64,000 nt of DNA from Geobacter sp. AOG1 (GTDB taxonomy: Bacteria > Desulfobacterota > Desulfuromonadia > Geobacterales > Geobacteraceae), in assembly GCF_019972315.1 (NCBI RefSeq), contig NZ_BLIZ01000001.1:2100513-2164512 (forward strand), in the 5' to 3' direction. The translations under genes were made by a program, and so were the position numbers. The notes beneath the pieces were generated by a model. The model had not been told where the DNA came from, made no database searches, and was given only the letters and a program-made list of their open reading frames with translations. Positions 18,043-26,541 of this stretch are shown piece after piece (within the stretch, counting starts at the first letter, position 1; every line of letters starts with the position of its first letter).

Positions 18043-18551
18043 TTTTGGTTGTGCTGATCCTGCAGGAACTGGATGAAGTCCAGGTGTCGGCTGACGAACC
18101 TCAGGTTGAAGCGGCTTTCGTAGAGCAGGATGGCGCTTGCGATGAAGAGGAAAACGCCGCCCATGAGGGCAATGGCCGTGGGAATCCAGGCGGTGTCGGC
18201 TGTGCCGTACGCCACGTTAAAGGCGATGGCGAGGCTTGCCGCCACGAAGAGGGCGGTGGCGGTATAGAGGGCAGCCATTGCCTTCTGGATGAGGCCGGCG
18301 CGGACCCGCTGAAGTTGGAACTGGTCGTGCAGAAAGGCGATTCGCTCCTCAGGGAAAGAGGTCTGATTGGCCAGCACACCCTCCAGTTCACCCTTCAATG
18401 CGTTGACCCGGTCGAATATCCTCCCCAGTCGGGCCGACGTGGAAAAGATCAGGCTGCCGCAGGCGGATATGAGCACCGCCGGGGTGATCATGGAGGAGAG
18501 AATGCGGGTGCTGGTGAGAGCGTCCAGCAGTTCTTTTTCGTGGATGGGCAT
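18033..18551 (-). CDS. DUF2721 membrane protein
   Basis: A 172-residue protein. Residues 20-38 (MITPAVLISACGSLIFSTS) form the first hydrophobic helix. A helical cytoplasmic stretch with RVNALKGELE follows, and then two membrane helices at about 90-112 and 120-145. The SARLGRIFDRVNAL segment is characteristic of DUF2721. Function is unknown. It follows aguB on the same strand with 17 bp between them and could be in the same transcript. Confidence 0.82.
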   Translation of the reverse strand: MPIHEKELLDALTSTRILSSMITPAVLISACGSLIFSTSARLGRIFDRVNALKGELEGVLANQTSFPEERIAFLHDQFQLQRVRAGLIQKAMAALYTATALFVAASLAIAFNVAYGTADTAWIPTAIALMGGVFLFIASAILLYESRFNLRFVSRHLDFIQFLQDQHNQKRQ

Positions 18552-18568
18552 GTTTTGACCTCTCGACC

Positions 18569-19453
18569 TTAATCCCGATAACGCTTCAGCAAATCTCCGT
18601 AGGCATCGATGCGGCGATCGCGCAGGAACGGCCAGATACGGCGCACCGACTCGCTCCGCCCCCTGTCGATCTCAACCACCAGCAACTCCTCCCGGTCGTT
18701 TGCCGCCTGGGCCAGGAATTCCCCCTGGCATCCCGCCACGAAACTGCTCCCCCAGAAGGTGATACCGTGACTTGCCCCAGCCGGGTCCGGTTCGAAGCCG
18801 ACCCGGTTGACGCTCACCACCGGAACGCCGTTGGCCACGGCATGGGCACGCTGGATGGTGATCCACGCCTCCTTCTGGCGGATCTTCTCCTCGTCCGGAT
18901 CGGTGGGGTCCCAGCCGATGGCGGTGGGGTAGATGAGGAGCTCCGCACCGGCCATCGCCATGAGCCGTGCCCCCTCCGGGTACCACTGGTCCCAGCAGAC
19001 CAGCACGCCGAGCCGGCCGACGGAGGTGTCGATGGGGGTGAATCCTCGGTCGCCGGGGGTGAAGTAGAACTTTTCGTAGAATCCCGGGTCGTCCGGGATG
19101 TGCATCTTGCGGTAGGTGCCGGCGATGGTACCATCCTTCTCGAAGACCACGGCGGTGTTGTGATAGAGTCCCGGTGCGCGCCGCTCGAAGAGGGAGGAGA
19201 CGAGGACCACCCCGAATTCCTTCGCCACGTCGCCCAGGTTGTCGCTGGTAGGTCCGGGTATCGGTTCCGCCATGTCGAAACGGTCGGTATCCTCGGTCTG
19301 GCAGAAGTAGACGCCGGCGTGGAGTTCCTGGAGCACCACCAGTTTGGCGCCGAGGGCGCTTGCCTGGCGGATGCTCTCGATGCTCTTGGCCAGGTTGAGA
19401 TCCTTGTCCTCGCCGCAGCTCTGCTGGACAAGGGCGACAGTCAGGTTATTCAC
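18569..19453 (-). CDS. aguB: N-carbamoylputrescine amidase
   Basis: A 294-residue nitrilase-superfamily enzyme that hydrolyses N-carbamoylputrescine to putrescine, CO2 and ammonia. The catalytic triad is visible: Glu in VVLQELHAG near 43, Lys in YRKMHIPD near 120, and Cys in LVCWDQWYPE near 155. Its start overlaps the stop of aguA by four bases, so the two are translationally coupled. Together they convert agmatine to putrescine, a polyamine route that avoids urea. Length and motifs fit the family well. Confidence 0.94.
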   Translation of the reverse strand: MNNLTVALVQQSCGEDKDLNLAKSIESIRQASALGAKLVVLQELHAGVYFCQTEDTDRFDMAEPIPGPTSDNLGDVAKEFGVVLVSSLFERRAPGLYHNTAVVFEKDGTIAGTYRKMHIPDDPGFYEKFYFTPGDRGFTPIDTSVGRLGVLVCWDQWYPEGARLMAMAGAELLIYPTAIGWDPTDPDEEKIRQKEAWITIQRAHAVANGVPVVSVNRVGFEPDPAGASHGITFWGSSFVAGCQGEFLAQAANDREELLVVEIDRGRSESVRRIWPFLRDRRIDAYGDLLKRYRD

Positions 19454-20472
19454 GAGAGTACTCCTTTGGGCAGTTGCATGGTGACGCAGTGCAGTGAGCC
19501 GTGCTGCAGGATGAGGGGCGAGCAGTCGATGCCGATGACCTCCCGGTCGGGGAATGCTGACCGGATTACGGCGAGTGCCGCCCCGTCATTCTTGTCCCCA
19601 TACGTCGGAACGAGCAGAGCCCGGTTGATGATGAGGAAGTTGGCGTAGGTTGCGGGGAGCCGCTGTCCGTCATCGTCGAAGCGCGCTTCCGGCCAGGGGA
19701 GGGGAAGGAGCCGATAGGGGTGTCCATCCCTGGTGCGGAAGGCCGCAAGTTCGTCGGCCATGGCGCTGAGCGCTCCGTAGTGTTCGTCGGCCGGATCGTC
19801 GCACGCCTGGTAGACGATAGTATCGTCCGGGCAGAGCCGTGCCAGGGTATCCACGTGGGAGTCGGTGTCGTCCCCGGCGAGATAGCCGTTCTCCAGCCAG
19901 AGGACCCTGCCGGTCCCCAGTTTCCGTGCCAGCTCCGCCTCTATCTCCAACCGGGAAAGATGGGGATTGCGGTTGGGGGAGAGGAGGCACTCGGCCGTGG
20001 TCAGAATGGTGCCGCTGCCGTCGCTCTCCAGGCTTCCCCCTTCCATGATCAGCCCGACTATCTGCCGCTCTGCCCGGAATGCCCCCAGCTGACAGAGTCG
20101 GCCGGTGATCAGGTTGTCCAGGTCGGCGGGGAATTTAAGCCCCCAGCCGTTGAAACCGAAGTCGAGGAGGAGCGGCTGCCCGTTCTCCGTCACCGTCACG
20201 GGGCCGAAATCCCGCGCCCAGGTGTCGTTACTCTCTACGGGGAAAAGCCGGACGTTGGCCATCTCCGCACCCGCATCGGCCAACCGTCGTTCAACCTCCA
20301 GCTCGTCGGGGACCACAAGGATCACCCTCTCGAAGCGGCTGATCGACCGGACGATCTCCGTGAACACCGGCTCCACCAGGTCCAGGTGGAGTCGCCAGTC
20401 GGTGGATTCGTGGGGCCATGCGAGCAGCACCCCGTCCTGCTCTTCCCATTCGGCGGGAAAACGTCTCGTCAT
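19450..20472 (-). CDS. aguA: Agmatine deiminase
   Basis: A 340-residue guanidino-modifying enzyme that converts agmatine to N-carbamoylputrescine and ammonia. Motifs include WARDFGPV near 90, the substrate-pocket segment EGGSLESDG near 145, the His-containing segment GDDTDSHVDTLARL near 205-220, and the catalytic Cys in HGSLHCVTMQ near 330. It is the first gene of the aguA-aguB pair. Start: ATG at 20472 (TRRFPAEWEEQDG). Confidence 0.95.
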   Translation of the reverse strand: MTRRFPAEWEEQDGVLLAWPHESTDWRLHLDLVEPVFTEIVRSISRFERVILVVPDELEVERRLADAGAEMANVRLFPVESNDTWARDFGPVTVTENGQPLLLDFGFNGWGLKFPADLDNLITGRLCQLGAFRAERQIVGLIMEGGSLESDGSGTILTTAECLLSPNRNPHLSRLEIEAELARKLGTGRVLWLENGYLAGDDTDSHVDTLARLCPDDTIVYQACDDPADEHYGALSAMADELAAFRTRDGHPYRLLPLPWPEARFDDDGQRLPATYANFLIINRALLVPTYGDKNDGAALAVIRSAFPDREVIGIDCSPLILQHGSLHCVTMQLPKGVLS

Positions 20473-20636
20473 GCGCGTTCCTCGTTTTAGTTCATAAACA
20501 AAGATGACTCCAGAAATACGCTCTTCTCACCTCTACCACACCCCCGTACCATATCATCGCCGCCGCGGGAATTCAAGGGCAAGCGGGAGCAAAAAGGGTT
20601 GCGTCCAGTTACCAATCCGGTATGCTATCACAGAAA

Positions 20637-20782
20637 TTCTGACCCGTGAGTAATGGCCCCCGTTACGCTCAGAGCCCCCTCGTTCCGCCGCTGTACGGCT
20701 TAGGTTCATTTCGCCTGCCTCGGCTGGCACTCGGGTACATTCGCGTCACGGGACACCCCTTACTCACTGATTTGTGAAATGT
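20637..20782. repeat. Intergenic element, family C copy 1
   Basis: Shared with 44085-44232: CCCCTCG-N2-CCGCCGCTGT-N-CGGCT, then TTTCGCCT, CGGCTG-CACTCGG, ACATTCGC and CACGGGA. The ends GTGAGTAA and TTACTCAC are inverted. It fills much of the 325-bp gap between aguA and nudC; apart from it only a short AT-poor stretch is present. Confidence 0.65.
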
Positions 20783-20797
20783 TGACAGGAGGCAGGT

Positions 20798-21667
20798 ATG
20801 CGGTATCCGGAGGCGGTCAATCTCCCTTTCAACGGTGCCATCATCCGGGAAGGGTTTCGGTCGCTCAGACCCGGCGAAGCGGTGCCGGACGGTAAGTCCC
20901 TCTGGGTCATGGTGCGGGGGAACTATCTGGTGTTGGTCGAGGAAAAAGGTGAATTGCAGTTCCTCGAGGGGGGACGGCCCGAATGGCTCGGGGAAGGGGT
21001 GGACGGGATCTGCTTCGGTACCTGGTACGGCGCGCCGCTCCGTGCTGTGCTGCTGTCGCGCAAGGTGGAAATTCCGGCCGGCATGGTGGCCGAACCGTTC
21101 AACGCCATGGAGGAGCGGCTCGACGAACGGCTGTTGACCCTGGGAGGACTGGCCCACCAGGTCCTCTCCTGGGACCGGCACAGTGCCCTCTGCTCCCGCT
21201 GTGGCGGCTCGCTGGAGAGGATTCCTCTCAGCTGGGGGAAGCGCTGCACCGGCTGCGGACACGAGCATTTCCCCCACATCCACCCCTGCATTATCGTGCT
21301 GGTGCGTAAAAACGGCGAGTTTCTGCTGGGGAGAAAGAGTGCGTGGCCGGCGGGGCGCTACAGCCTAGTGGCCGGTTTTCTCGATTTCGGCGAATCGCTG
21401 GAGGAGTGTGTTCATCGGGAGGTGCTTGAGGAGACCGGCATCCTGATTCGCAACCTGCGGTATGTCGGGAGCCAGAACTGGCCGTTCCCGAGCCAGCTCA
21501 TGGCCGGCTTCGTGGCGGATTATGCCGGTGGGGAGATCGTGGTGGACCGGGAGGAGCTGGAGGATGCCCGCTGGTTCTGCCGGGAGACCATGCCGGCGTC
21601 GTTGCCGGGGAGGAGGAGCATAGCGCGCTGGATCATCGATACCTATGCGTTGGAAAGTGTTTCCTGA
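20798..21667 (+). CDS. nudC: NAD(+) diphosphatase (NADH pyrophosphatase / RNA decapping)
   Basis: A 289-residue NudC. The zinc ribbon is CSRCGG...CTGCG near 128-150. The Nudix box is GFLDFGESLEECVHREVLEETGI near 192-214, followed by the NudC-specific SQNWPFPSQLM. It cleaves NAD(H) to NMN and AMP, and in characterised homologues removes NAD caps from RNA. AGGAGG precedes the ATG. Together with pncA and pncB at 57-59 kb it gives this window three NAD-metabolism genes, though they are not linked. Confidence 0.95.
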   Translation: MRYPEAVNLPFNGAIIREGFRSLRPGEAVPDGKSLWVMVRGNYLVLVEEKGELQFLEGGRPEWLGEGVDGICFGTWYGAPLRAVLLSRKVEIPAGMVAEPFNAMEERLDERLLTLGGLAHQVLSWDRHSALCSRCGGSLERIPLSWGKRCTGCGHEHFPHIHPCIIVLVRKNGEFLLGRKSAWPAGRYSLVAGFLDFGESLEECVHREVLEETGILIRNLRYVGSQNWPFPSQLMAGFVADYAGGEIVVDREELEDARWFCRETMPASLPGRRSIARWIIDTYALESVS

Positions 21668-21693
21668 CCCGGTCCCTTGCGTTGCCACAAATG

Positions 21694-21723
21694 AAAAAGC
21701 CACCCGTTGCCGGGTGGCTTTTT
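21694..21723. terminator. Bidirectional terminator between nudC and the heme-Ig protein gene
   Basis: AAAAAGCCACCCG-ttgc-CGGGTGGCTTTTT: 13-bp symmetrical arms with A- and T-runs on both sides, placed between two convergent genes. Confidence 0.92.
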
Positions 21724-21744
21724 CGTCTTTTAATCTAGTGCAAC

Positions 21745-24564
21745 TTAATCGTCATTGCGGTTATAGCCAGGACGGTAGATCACGTTACGAACGACCGTGC
21801 TGGTGTTGCCCGCGGCATCCACGGCGGTCACGGTGATGGCATACAGCTTGGGAGTGGTGAAGGTGAGCCGCTGAGTGAATGCGCCATCGTCGATCGCGGG
21901 GGTGTAGGTCTTGCCGTTCATGGTAATCGTGACGGTTACGTGCTCGCTGTCGACAACCTTACCCTTGAGGACCAGGTACGGGTACTTGGTGGTGATGTCC
22001 TGAATGGGGTAGGTGACCGCAAGCGAGAGGTTGCTATTGGTGGCGGCGGTGTAGGTTACCGTCCGCTTTACGGTGGTGGTGTTGCCGGCCAGGTCGGTGG
22101 CGTTGATGGTAATGGTGTTGACGCCTGCCACCAGGTAGACGGTGGTGCTGTAGGTAGTGCCGGATACGGAGGCGGATTGCAGTGGGCCGCCGTTGACGCT
22201 GACACTGACCGTTGAGGTTTCGTTGATGGTGCCGTTCAAGGTAATGAACGACTGGCTGGTCGTGCTGTTGTCGGCCGGCGCGGAGACAGTCAGGACCGGT
22301 GCGGCCGGGTCAAAGGTTATGGTACGGGTATCGGTCTTCTGGGTGCCGGCATTGTCGGTGGCGATGACCGTAACGGTGTTGGCTCCGACCTGGAGGGTAA
22401 GGGCGTAGCTGAAGGAGCCATCGGCATTGACGGTGACAGGCTGGCCGTTGACGGTGACAGACTTGATGCCGGCTGTATCAACTGCGCTGCCGCTGATGTT
22501 CAGGGTGCCGTTGTTGGTGTACATACCGTTGGCCAGGGCTGACACGGTCAGGTTGAGAGTCGCCTGGGTGATCGTGATGGTTACCGTGGCGCTCTTGGCT
22601 GCGGAGACATTACCCGCGGCGTCCTTAGCCCAGGCGTAGAAAGTGTTGCTGCCGGCAACGGCGGTGACGCTGGCCGGTGCGGTGGTGCTCCAGCCGGTGG
22701 CGGATGCTGCCGGAGCGGTGGAGCTCGTGGTGATCAGGTAACCGGTGACCCCAACGTTGTCGGTGGCGGTAAAGGAGCTGACCGGCACGGTGAGGCTGGT
22801 GGAAGTGGCCGGCAGGGTGAAGGCGCTCACCACGGGAGCGGTGGTGTCAGCCGCCGGGGGTAGTGTTACGCTTACACTGGCGCTTTTGGCGAGGGATACG
22901 TTACCTGCCGCATCCTTGGCCCAGGCGTAGAAGGTGTTGCTGCCGGCAACGGCGGTGACGCTGGCCGGTGCGGTGGCAGTCCAGCCGATGACAGATGCTG
23001 CCGGAGCGGTGGAGCTCGTGGTGATCAGGTAGCCGGTGACCCCAACGTTGTCAGTGGCGGTAAAGGAGCTGACCGGCACGGTGAGGCTAGTGGAAGTGGC
23101 CGGCAGGGTGAAGGCGCTCACGACTGGAGCAGTGGTGTCGGGGAGGGTGACGGTCACGCTGGCGCTTTTGGCGAGGGATACGTTACCCGCTGCATCCTTG
23201 GCCCAGGCGTAGAAGGTGTTGCTGCCGGCAACGGCGGTGACGCTGGCCGGGGCGGTGGCAGTCCAGCCTGCGGTGGAAGCTGCCGGGGCGGTGGAGCTCG
23301 TGGTGATCAGGTAGCCGGTAACCCCAACGTTGTCAGTGGCGGTAAGGGAGCTGACCGGCACGGTGAGGCTGGTGGCGGTGGCCGGCAGGGTGAAGGCACT
23401 CACCACGGGAGCGGTGGTGTCGGGGAGGGTGACGGTCACGCTGGCGCTCTTGGCGAGGGATACGTTACCTGCCGCATCCTTGGCCCAGGCGTAGAAGGTG
23501 TTGCTGCCGGTAACGGCGGTGACGCTTGTCGGTGCTGTGGCGGTCCAGCCGGTGGCGGAAGCAGCCGGGACGGTGGAGCTCGTGGTGATCAGGTAGCCAG
23601 TAACCCCAACGTTGTCGGTAGCGGTAAAGGAGCTGACCGGCACGGTGAGGCTGGTGGCAGTGGCCGGCAGGGTAAAGGCGCTCACGACGGGAGCGGTGGT
23701 GTCGGGGAGGGTGACGGTCACGCTGGCGCTCTTGGCGAGGGATACGTTACCTGCCGCATCCTTGGCCCAGGCGTAGAAGGTGTTGCTGCCGGCAACGGCA
23801 GTGACACTGGCCGGTGCGGTGGCAGTCCAGCCGGTGGCGGAAGCAGCCGGGGCGGTGGAGCTCGTGGTGATCAGGTAACCGGTTACGGCTACGTTGTCGG
23901 TAGCGGTAAGGGAGCTGACCGGCACGGTGAGGCTGGTGGCGGTGGCCGGCAGGGTGAAGGTGCCGACGACCGGAGCGGTGGTGTCAGCTGCGGCGACAAC
24001 GGTGAAGGAATTGGTGCTCACGACTTCATAGCCGTGCTCAGGGTTGTTCGGGTCTGGAGTCCAACCGGTGCCGAATGTGGCCCCTGACGCATCATACTGG
24101 TTGCCATACCACCCTACTTTCCAGGTGTAGGTGCCCGGCGTGGTCGGCGCCTTCGCGGTCAACGTCACGGGATAGGTCGCATCCCAGCCCATGTCACTTG
24201 CGTTGCCGGTAGGCCTTGCCAGCACTACCATGTTCTGGTCGTAGAGAATTGCCCCAATCCATCCGGTGCGATAGCCGCCGGTGATGGTCACCGTCACGGT
24301 CGCGCCGGGTGCATAGGAAGTCGCGTTGGTGACGCCCTTCACGTTGATGTCGTTTTTCGTGCTCGTTGAATGGGTACCGTGGGCATGGCAGCCATTGCAG
24401 GTGGCGACTGCCGGGGCTGTATGGCAGCCGGAGCAGCCCATGCTGGTGAAGTATGATGATTGCGCCACTGCCTCCGTCTCTTTAAGCTGAGAAACTACCA
24501 GAGCAGATGCTCCCAGCGCCACTGCAAACAAGAAGTGCCCTGACGCTTTCCTGACATTCTTCAT
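21745..24564 (-). CDS. Secreted di-heme protein with tandem Ig-like repeats
   Basis: A 939-residue exported protein. A signal peptide (residues 1-36, ending near AVAQ) is followed by two c-type heme motifs, CSGCH and CNGCH, about residues 43-60. A beta-rich domain runs to about 190. Then come five nearly identical 94-residue repeats beginning DTTAPVV and containing FYAWAKDAAGNVS. The end carries three bacterial Ig-like or Big-type domains (VTVNGQPVTVNADGSFS, LVAGVNTITINATDLAGNTTT). The start is the ATG at 24564, with AAAAGGAG upstream. The layout suggests a cell-surface or extracellular cytochrome-like protein held out on a stalk. Expression is probably controlled by two riboswitches directly upstream. 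The heme function is inferred from motifs only. Confidence 0.88.
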   Translation of the reverse strand: MKNVRKASGHFLFAVALGASALVVSQLKETEAVAQSSYFTSMGCSGCHTAPAVATCNGCHAHGTHSTSTKNDINVKGVTNATSYAPGATVTVTITGGYRTGWIGAILYDQNMVVLARPTGNASDMGWDATYPVTLTAKAPTTPGTYTWKVGWYGNQYDASGATFGTGWTPDPNNPEHGYEVVSTNSFTVVAAADTTAPVVGTFTLPATATSLTVPVSSLTATDNVAVTGYLITTSSTAPAASATGWTATAPASVTAVAGSNTFYAWAKDAAGNVSLAKSASVTVTLPDTTAPVVSAFTLPATATSLTVPVSSFTATDNVGVTGYLITTSSTVPAASATGWTATAPTSVTAVTGSNTFYAWAKDAAGNVSLAKSASVTVTLPDTTAPVVSAFTLPATATSLTVPVSSLTATDNVGVTGYLITTSSTAPAASTAGWTATAPASVTAVAGSNTFYAWAKDAAGNVSLAKSASVTVTLPDTTAPVVSAFTLPATSTSLTVPVSSFTATDNVGVTGYLITTSSTAPAASVIGWTATAPASVTAVAGSNTFYAWAKDAAGNVSLAKSASVSVTLPPAADTTAPVVSAFTLPATSTSLTVPVSSFTATDNVGVTGYLITTSSTAPAASATGWSTTAPASVTAVAGSNTFYAWAKDAAGNVSAAKSATVTITITQATLNLTVSALANGMYTNNGTLNISGSAVDTAGIKSVTVNGQPVTVNADGSFSYALTLQVGANTVTVIATDNAGTQKTDTRTITFDPAAPVLTVSAPADNSTTSQSFITLNGTINETSTVSVSVNGGPLQSASVSGTTYSTTVYLVAGVNTITINATDLAGNTTTVKRTVTYTAATNSNLSLAVTYPIQDITTKYPYLVLKGKVVDSEHVTVTITMNGKTYTPAIDDGAFTQRLTFTTPKLYAITVTAVDAAGNTSTVVRNVIYRPGYNRNDD
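22570..23985 (-). repeat. Five tandem 282-bp coding repeats
   Basis: Repeat starts on the minus strand are at 23985, 23703, 23421, 23139 and 22848. The first three units are exactly 282 bp, the fourth is 291 bp (extra PPA codons), and the fifth degenerates near 22570. Nucleotide identity is very high, which indicates recent duplication or gene conversion. Confidence 0.9.
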
Positions 24565-24703
24565 GATTACTCCTTTTGTTGTTTGTTCGGAACAATACGT
24601 TCCCTCGTGCGGCTGCTCTTCATCGGTGAGCGGAAGTGATGAACTCTTCCTTTCCTTCACGTTTCCTCCATGTGCTTGGGGTTAGGCCCGGAGATTCTGC
24701 ATA

Positions 24704-24812
24704 CAAAAAAACCGGGGCCGATATCGTGTGATATTTCGGCAACCCGGCTGTCTCTTTGAGACCCTGTAGGCTTTCCGCCCCATCCTCACGGATGGTTTAG
24801 TATTATCGTGTA
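24704..24812 (-). promoter_or_regulatory. GEMM-I riboswitch, gene-proximal copy, with terminator
   Basis: Read on the minus strand it has the GEMM-I pieces in order: UACUAAACC, a CAUCC-GUGA-GGAUG stem with a GNRA tetraloop, GGGGCGGAAAGCC, a GUCUC-aaa-GAGAC stem, and GCCGGGUUGCCG. An overlapping hairpin (CCGGGUUGCCGA with UCGGCCCCGG) followed by seven U residues is a terminator. Position 20 appears to be A, and the 21/46 pair is C-G in place of G-C, as judged by eye against Vc2. That is the signature linked to cGAMP-sensing GEMM-Ib riboswitches of Geobacter. Ligand binding should favour read-through. Confidence 0.85.
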
Positions 24813-24924
24813 CCACCTGCTGAATCATGCCGAGTATGCAACGACTGCAAGTCGGCAGGATACTTACGCCTTTTTCAGGCGCGTGCTACATGTTTTTCCA
24901 AAACGCTCCTTTTGATAGCGGACA

Positions 24925-25036
24925 CAAAAAAGCCGGGTCCGAATCTCGCGCGATTTTCGGTAACCCGGCTGTCTCTTTGAGACCCTGTAGGCTTTCCGCC
25001 CCACCCTCGCGGATGGTTTAGTATTATCGTGTATCA
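24925..25036 (-). promoter_or_regulatory. GEMM-I riboswitch, distal copy, with terminator
   Basis: A second aptamer with the same core as the proximal copy and a GCGA tetraloop in place of GUGA. One stem pair is changed from U-A to U-G, consistent with selection on RNA structure. Its own terminator (CCGGGUUACCGA with UUCGGACCCGG plus U6) follows. Two complete aptamer-terminator units in series should give a steeper or gated response. Confidence 0.85.
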
Positions 25037-25071
25037 CAACTGTTATTGTGTTGTTATTGATGTGTGGTTAC

Positions 25072-25101
25072 TTTATGCCTTAATCTGGTAGACAAAGTCA
25101 A
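25072..25101 (-). promoter_or_regulatory. Sigma-70-type promoter of the riboswitch-controlled gene
   Basis: On the minus strand, TTGACT (25101-25096), an 18-base spacer, then CATAAA (25077-25072). It lies about 35 bp upstream of the distal riboswitch, so both aptamers would be in the transcript. Confidence 0.55.
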
Positions 25102-25217
25102 AAAAAATCTTTCTAATTTTAATCGAAGGTATCGTAGCTGGGAAAAGAGTGGTATTACTATGTGTGGGGTCGCTGGTGATTGACCACCTGTAGCCGCCAA
25201 ACAAAAGGAGATACCGC

Positions 25218-25658
25218 GTGCAGATCATATCCGTGACATACCGCCTTGCCGTTGCCCTCTGGGTCGGCGGGGTTGCCATCTTTACCTTCGTTCTCACCCC
25301 GATCCTCTTCAAGAGCCAGCCCCGTGACCTGGCGGGGATGATCGTAGGCGTTCTTTTCCCCGGTTATTTCCGGTGGGGGCTCGCCTGCGGTTCAGTGGCG
25401 CTTGCGACCCTTCTCTTGGAGAGGGGAAAGCACTTCACCGTTGCCCTGGCGCTCATTGTGCTGATGCTGGCGGCGACCGCCTTCCAGGCGTTCTACATCG
25501 AACCGAAGGCGGCTGAAATCAAGAAGGATATCCCTTCGTTCGAAACGACCCCCAAGGATCATCCGAAACGGCAGGAGTTTTCCAGACTCCACGGCATCTC
25601 AGCGGTCTGCAATCTGGTGGTGTTCGGCGGCGGGGTGGTGCTGGTAGTGTTGCTATAA
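25218..25658 (+). CDS. DUF4149 / TMEM205-like membrane protein
   Basis: A 146-residue protein with four hydrophobic helices: 7-30 (ALWVGGVAIFTFVLTPILF), about 40-62, about 68-90 and 120-145. A charged loop with KAAEIKKDIPSFE lies between helices 3 and 4. The WVGG-F-TPxLF pattern in helix 1 is typical of DUF4149. The GTG start has AAAGGAG upstream. The role is unknown. It ends one base from the end of the convergent beta-barrel gene. Confidence 0.82.
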   Translation: MQIISVTYRLAVALWVGGVAIFTFVLTPILFKSQPRDLAGMIVGVLFPGYFRWGLACGSVALATLLLERGKHFTVALALIVLMLAATAFQAFYIEPKAAEIKKDIPSFETTPKDHPKRQEFSRLHGISAVCNLVVFGGGVVLVVLL

Positions 25659-25659
25659 G

Positions 25660-26541
25660 CTAGAAATCGTAGGTGAAGCCGAGCGTGGAATATATGTACT
25701 GATAGCCGGAACCGACCTGATTCGCCTCGGCTCGGCCGGCGATCAGCCAGTGGTCGTCGATTCTCCAGGTAATCCGGACATCTTCAAGCGCTCCGATATG
25801 CGTCGTGTATTTATCGTATTGAGAGATGGGGCCTGCCCATATCCTCAGTCTCAGCCTGTCGAAGAACGAATCGGCGTACCCTACGAGGATGGCATGCTGG
25901 TCGAAGTGTTGCGGGCTGTAATATTCTGGGACTCTCTCACTGTTCCTGATCGCCCGGTACCGGTACTGGGCGTGGAAATTGTCGGTGAAGCTGTAGACCG
26001 CCCTCCCGACGAAAAGGTCGCGGCTGTTGTCGTCGGATGACCAGCGGCGCCAGTACCCGCCGGTAATGGTGAAGTTCTTCACCAGTTCCCAGTCGAGGGA
26101 GCCGCCGACGGACCAGAAGTCTATGCGCGCATCATACGCCTTTACCGAGTCGATGGTGCCATGGTCGACGCTTTCCTCCAGGCGAAATGGCCCCAGTGTC
26201 TGGGATGAAGCGAGGGAGAGGGGAGTCTTGACCTCGTCGTTCCATTTTATGAGCTTCAATTGCCCCGTAAAGTCCACATTTTCCAACTTTTTGTATCCCT
26301 CAAACAACCCGCCGGCGAAAAACCTGCTTCCTCCCGATTCGTTGATAACGGTTTCGGTGGCACCGACACCAACCTTCGTCGTTTTGTCCTTCCAGTGGAA
26401 AACCTGGTCTAACCCCAGGCTGTGGGTTCCGTCATTATCGTTGAAAATTTCGGATCTTATCTCCAGGTCATGCTGCTCAAAAGCATAGGCGCTGGGGGGC
26501 ATGGTCAGTACCAGTGCCGTCAAGAGTGCTGTCAGTCTCAT
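25660..26541 (-). CDS. Predicted outer-membrane beta-barrel of an exopolysaccharide operon
   Basis: A 293-residue exported protein. The signal peptide is MRLTALLTALVLTMPPSAYA. Alternating polar and hydrophobic strands fill the rest (LDWELVKNFTITGGYW, HAQYRYRAIRNSE, RLRLRIWAGPIS), and the chain ends in an aromatic residue (LGFTYDF), as outer-membrane barrels do. Its ATG overlaps the stop of the glycosyltransferase gene as TAATG, so translation is coupled. By position it could export polysaccharide, but it is shorter than PgaA and lacks TPRs. The function is inferred. Confidence 0.72.
   Translation of the reverse strand: MRLTALLTALVLTMPPSAYAFEQHDLEIRSEIFNDNDGTHSLGLDQVFHWKDKTTKVGVGATETVINESGGSRFFAGGLFEGYKKLENVDFTGQLKLIKWNDEVKTPLSLASSQTLGPFRLEESVDHGTIDSVKAYDARIDFWSVGGSLDWELVKNFTITGGYWRRWSSDDNSRDLFVGRAVYSFTDNFHAQYRYRAIRNSERVPEYYSPQHFDQHAILVGYADSFFDRLRLRIWAGPISQYDKYTTHIGALEDVRITWRIDDHWLIAGRAEANQVGSGYQYIYSTLGFTYDF

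Noticed and set aside
22570-23985. Regular repeats that could be mistaken for a CRISPR array
   Set aside because: The 282-bp units are in frame, encode an Ig-like domain and have no spacer-repeat structure.
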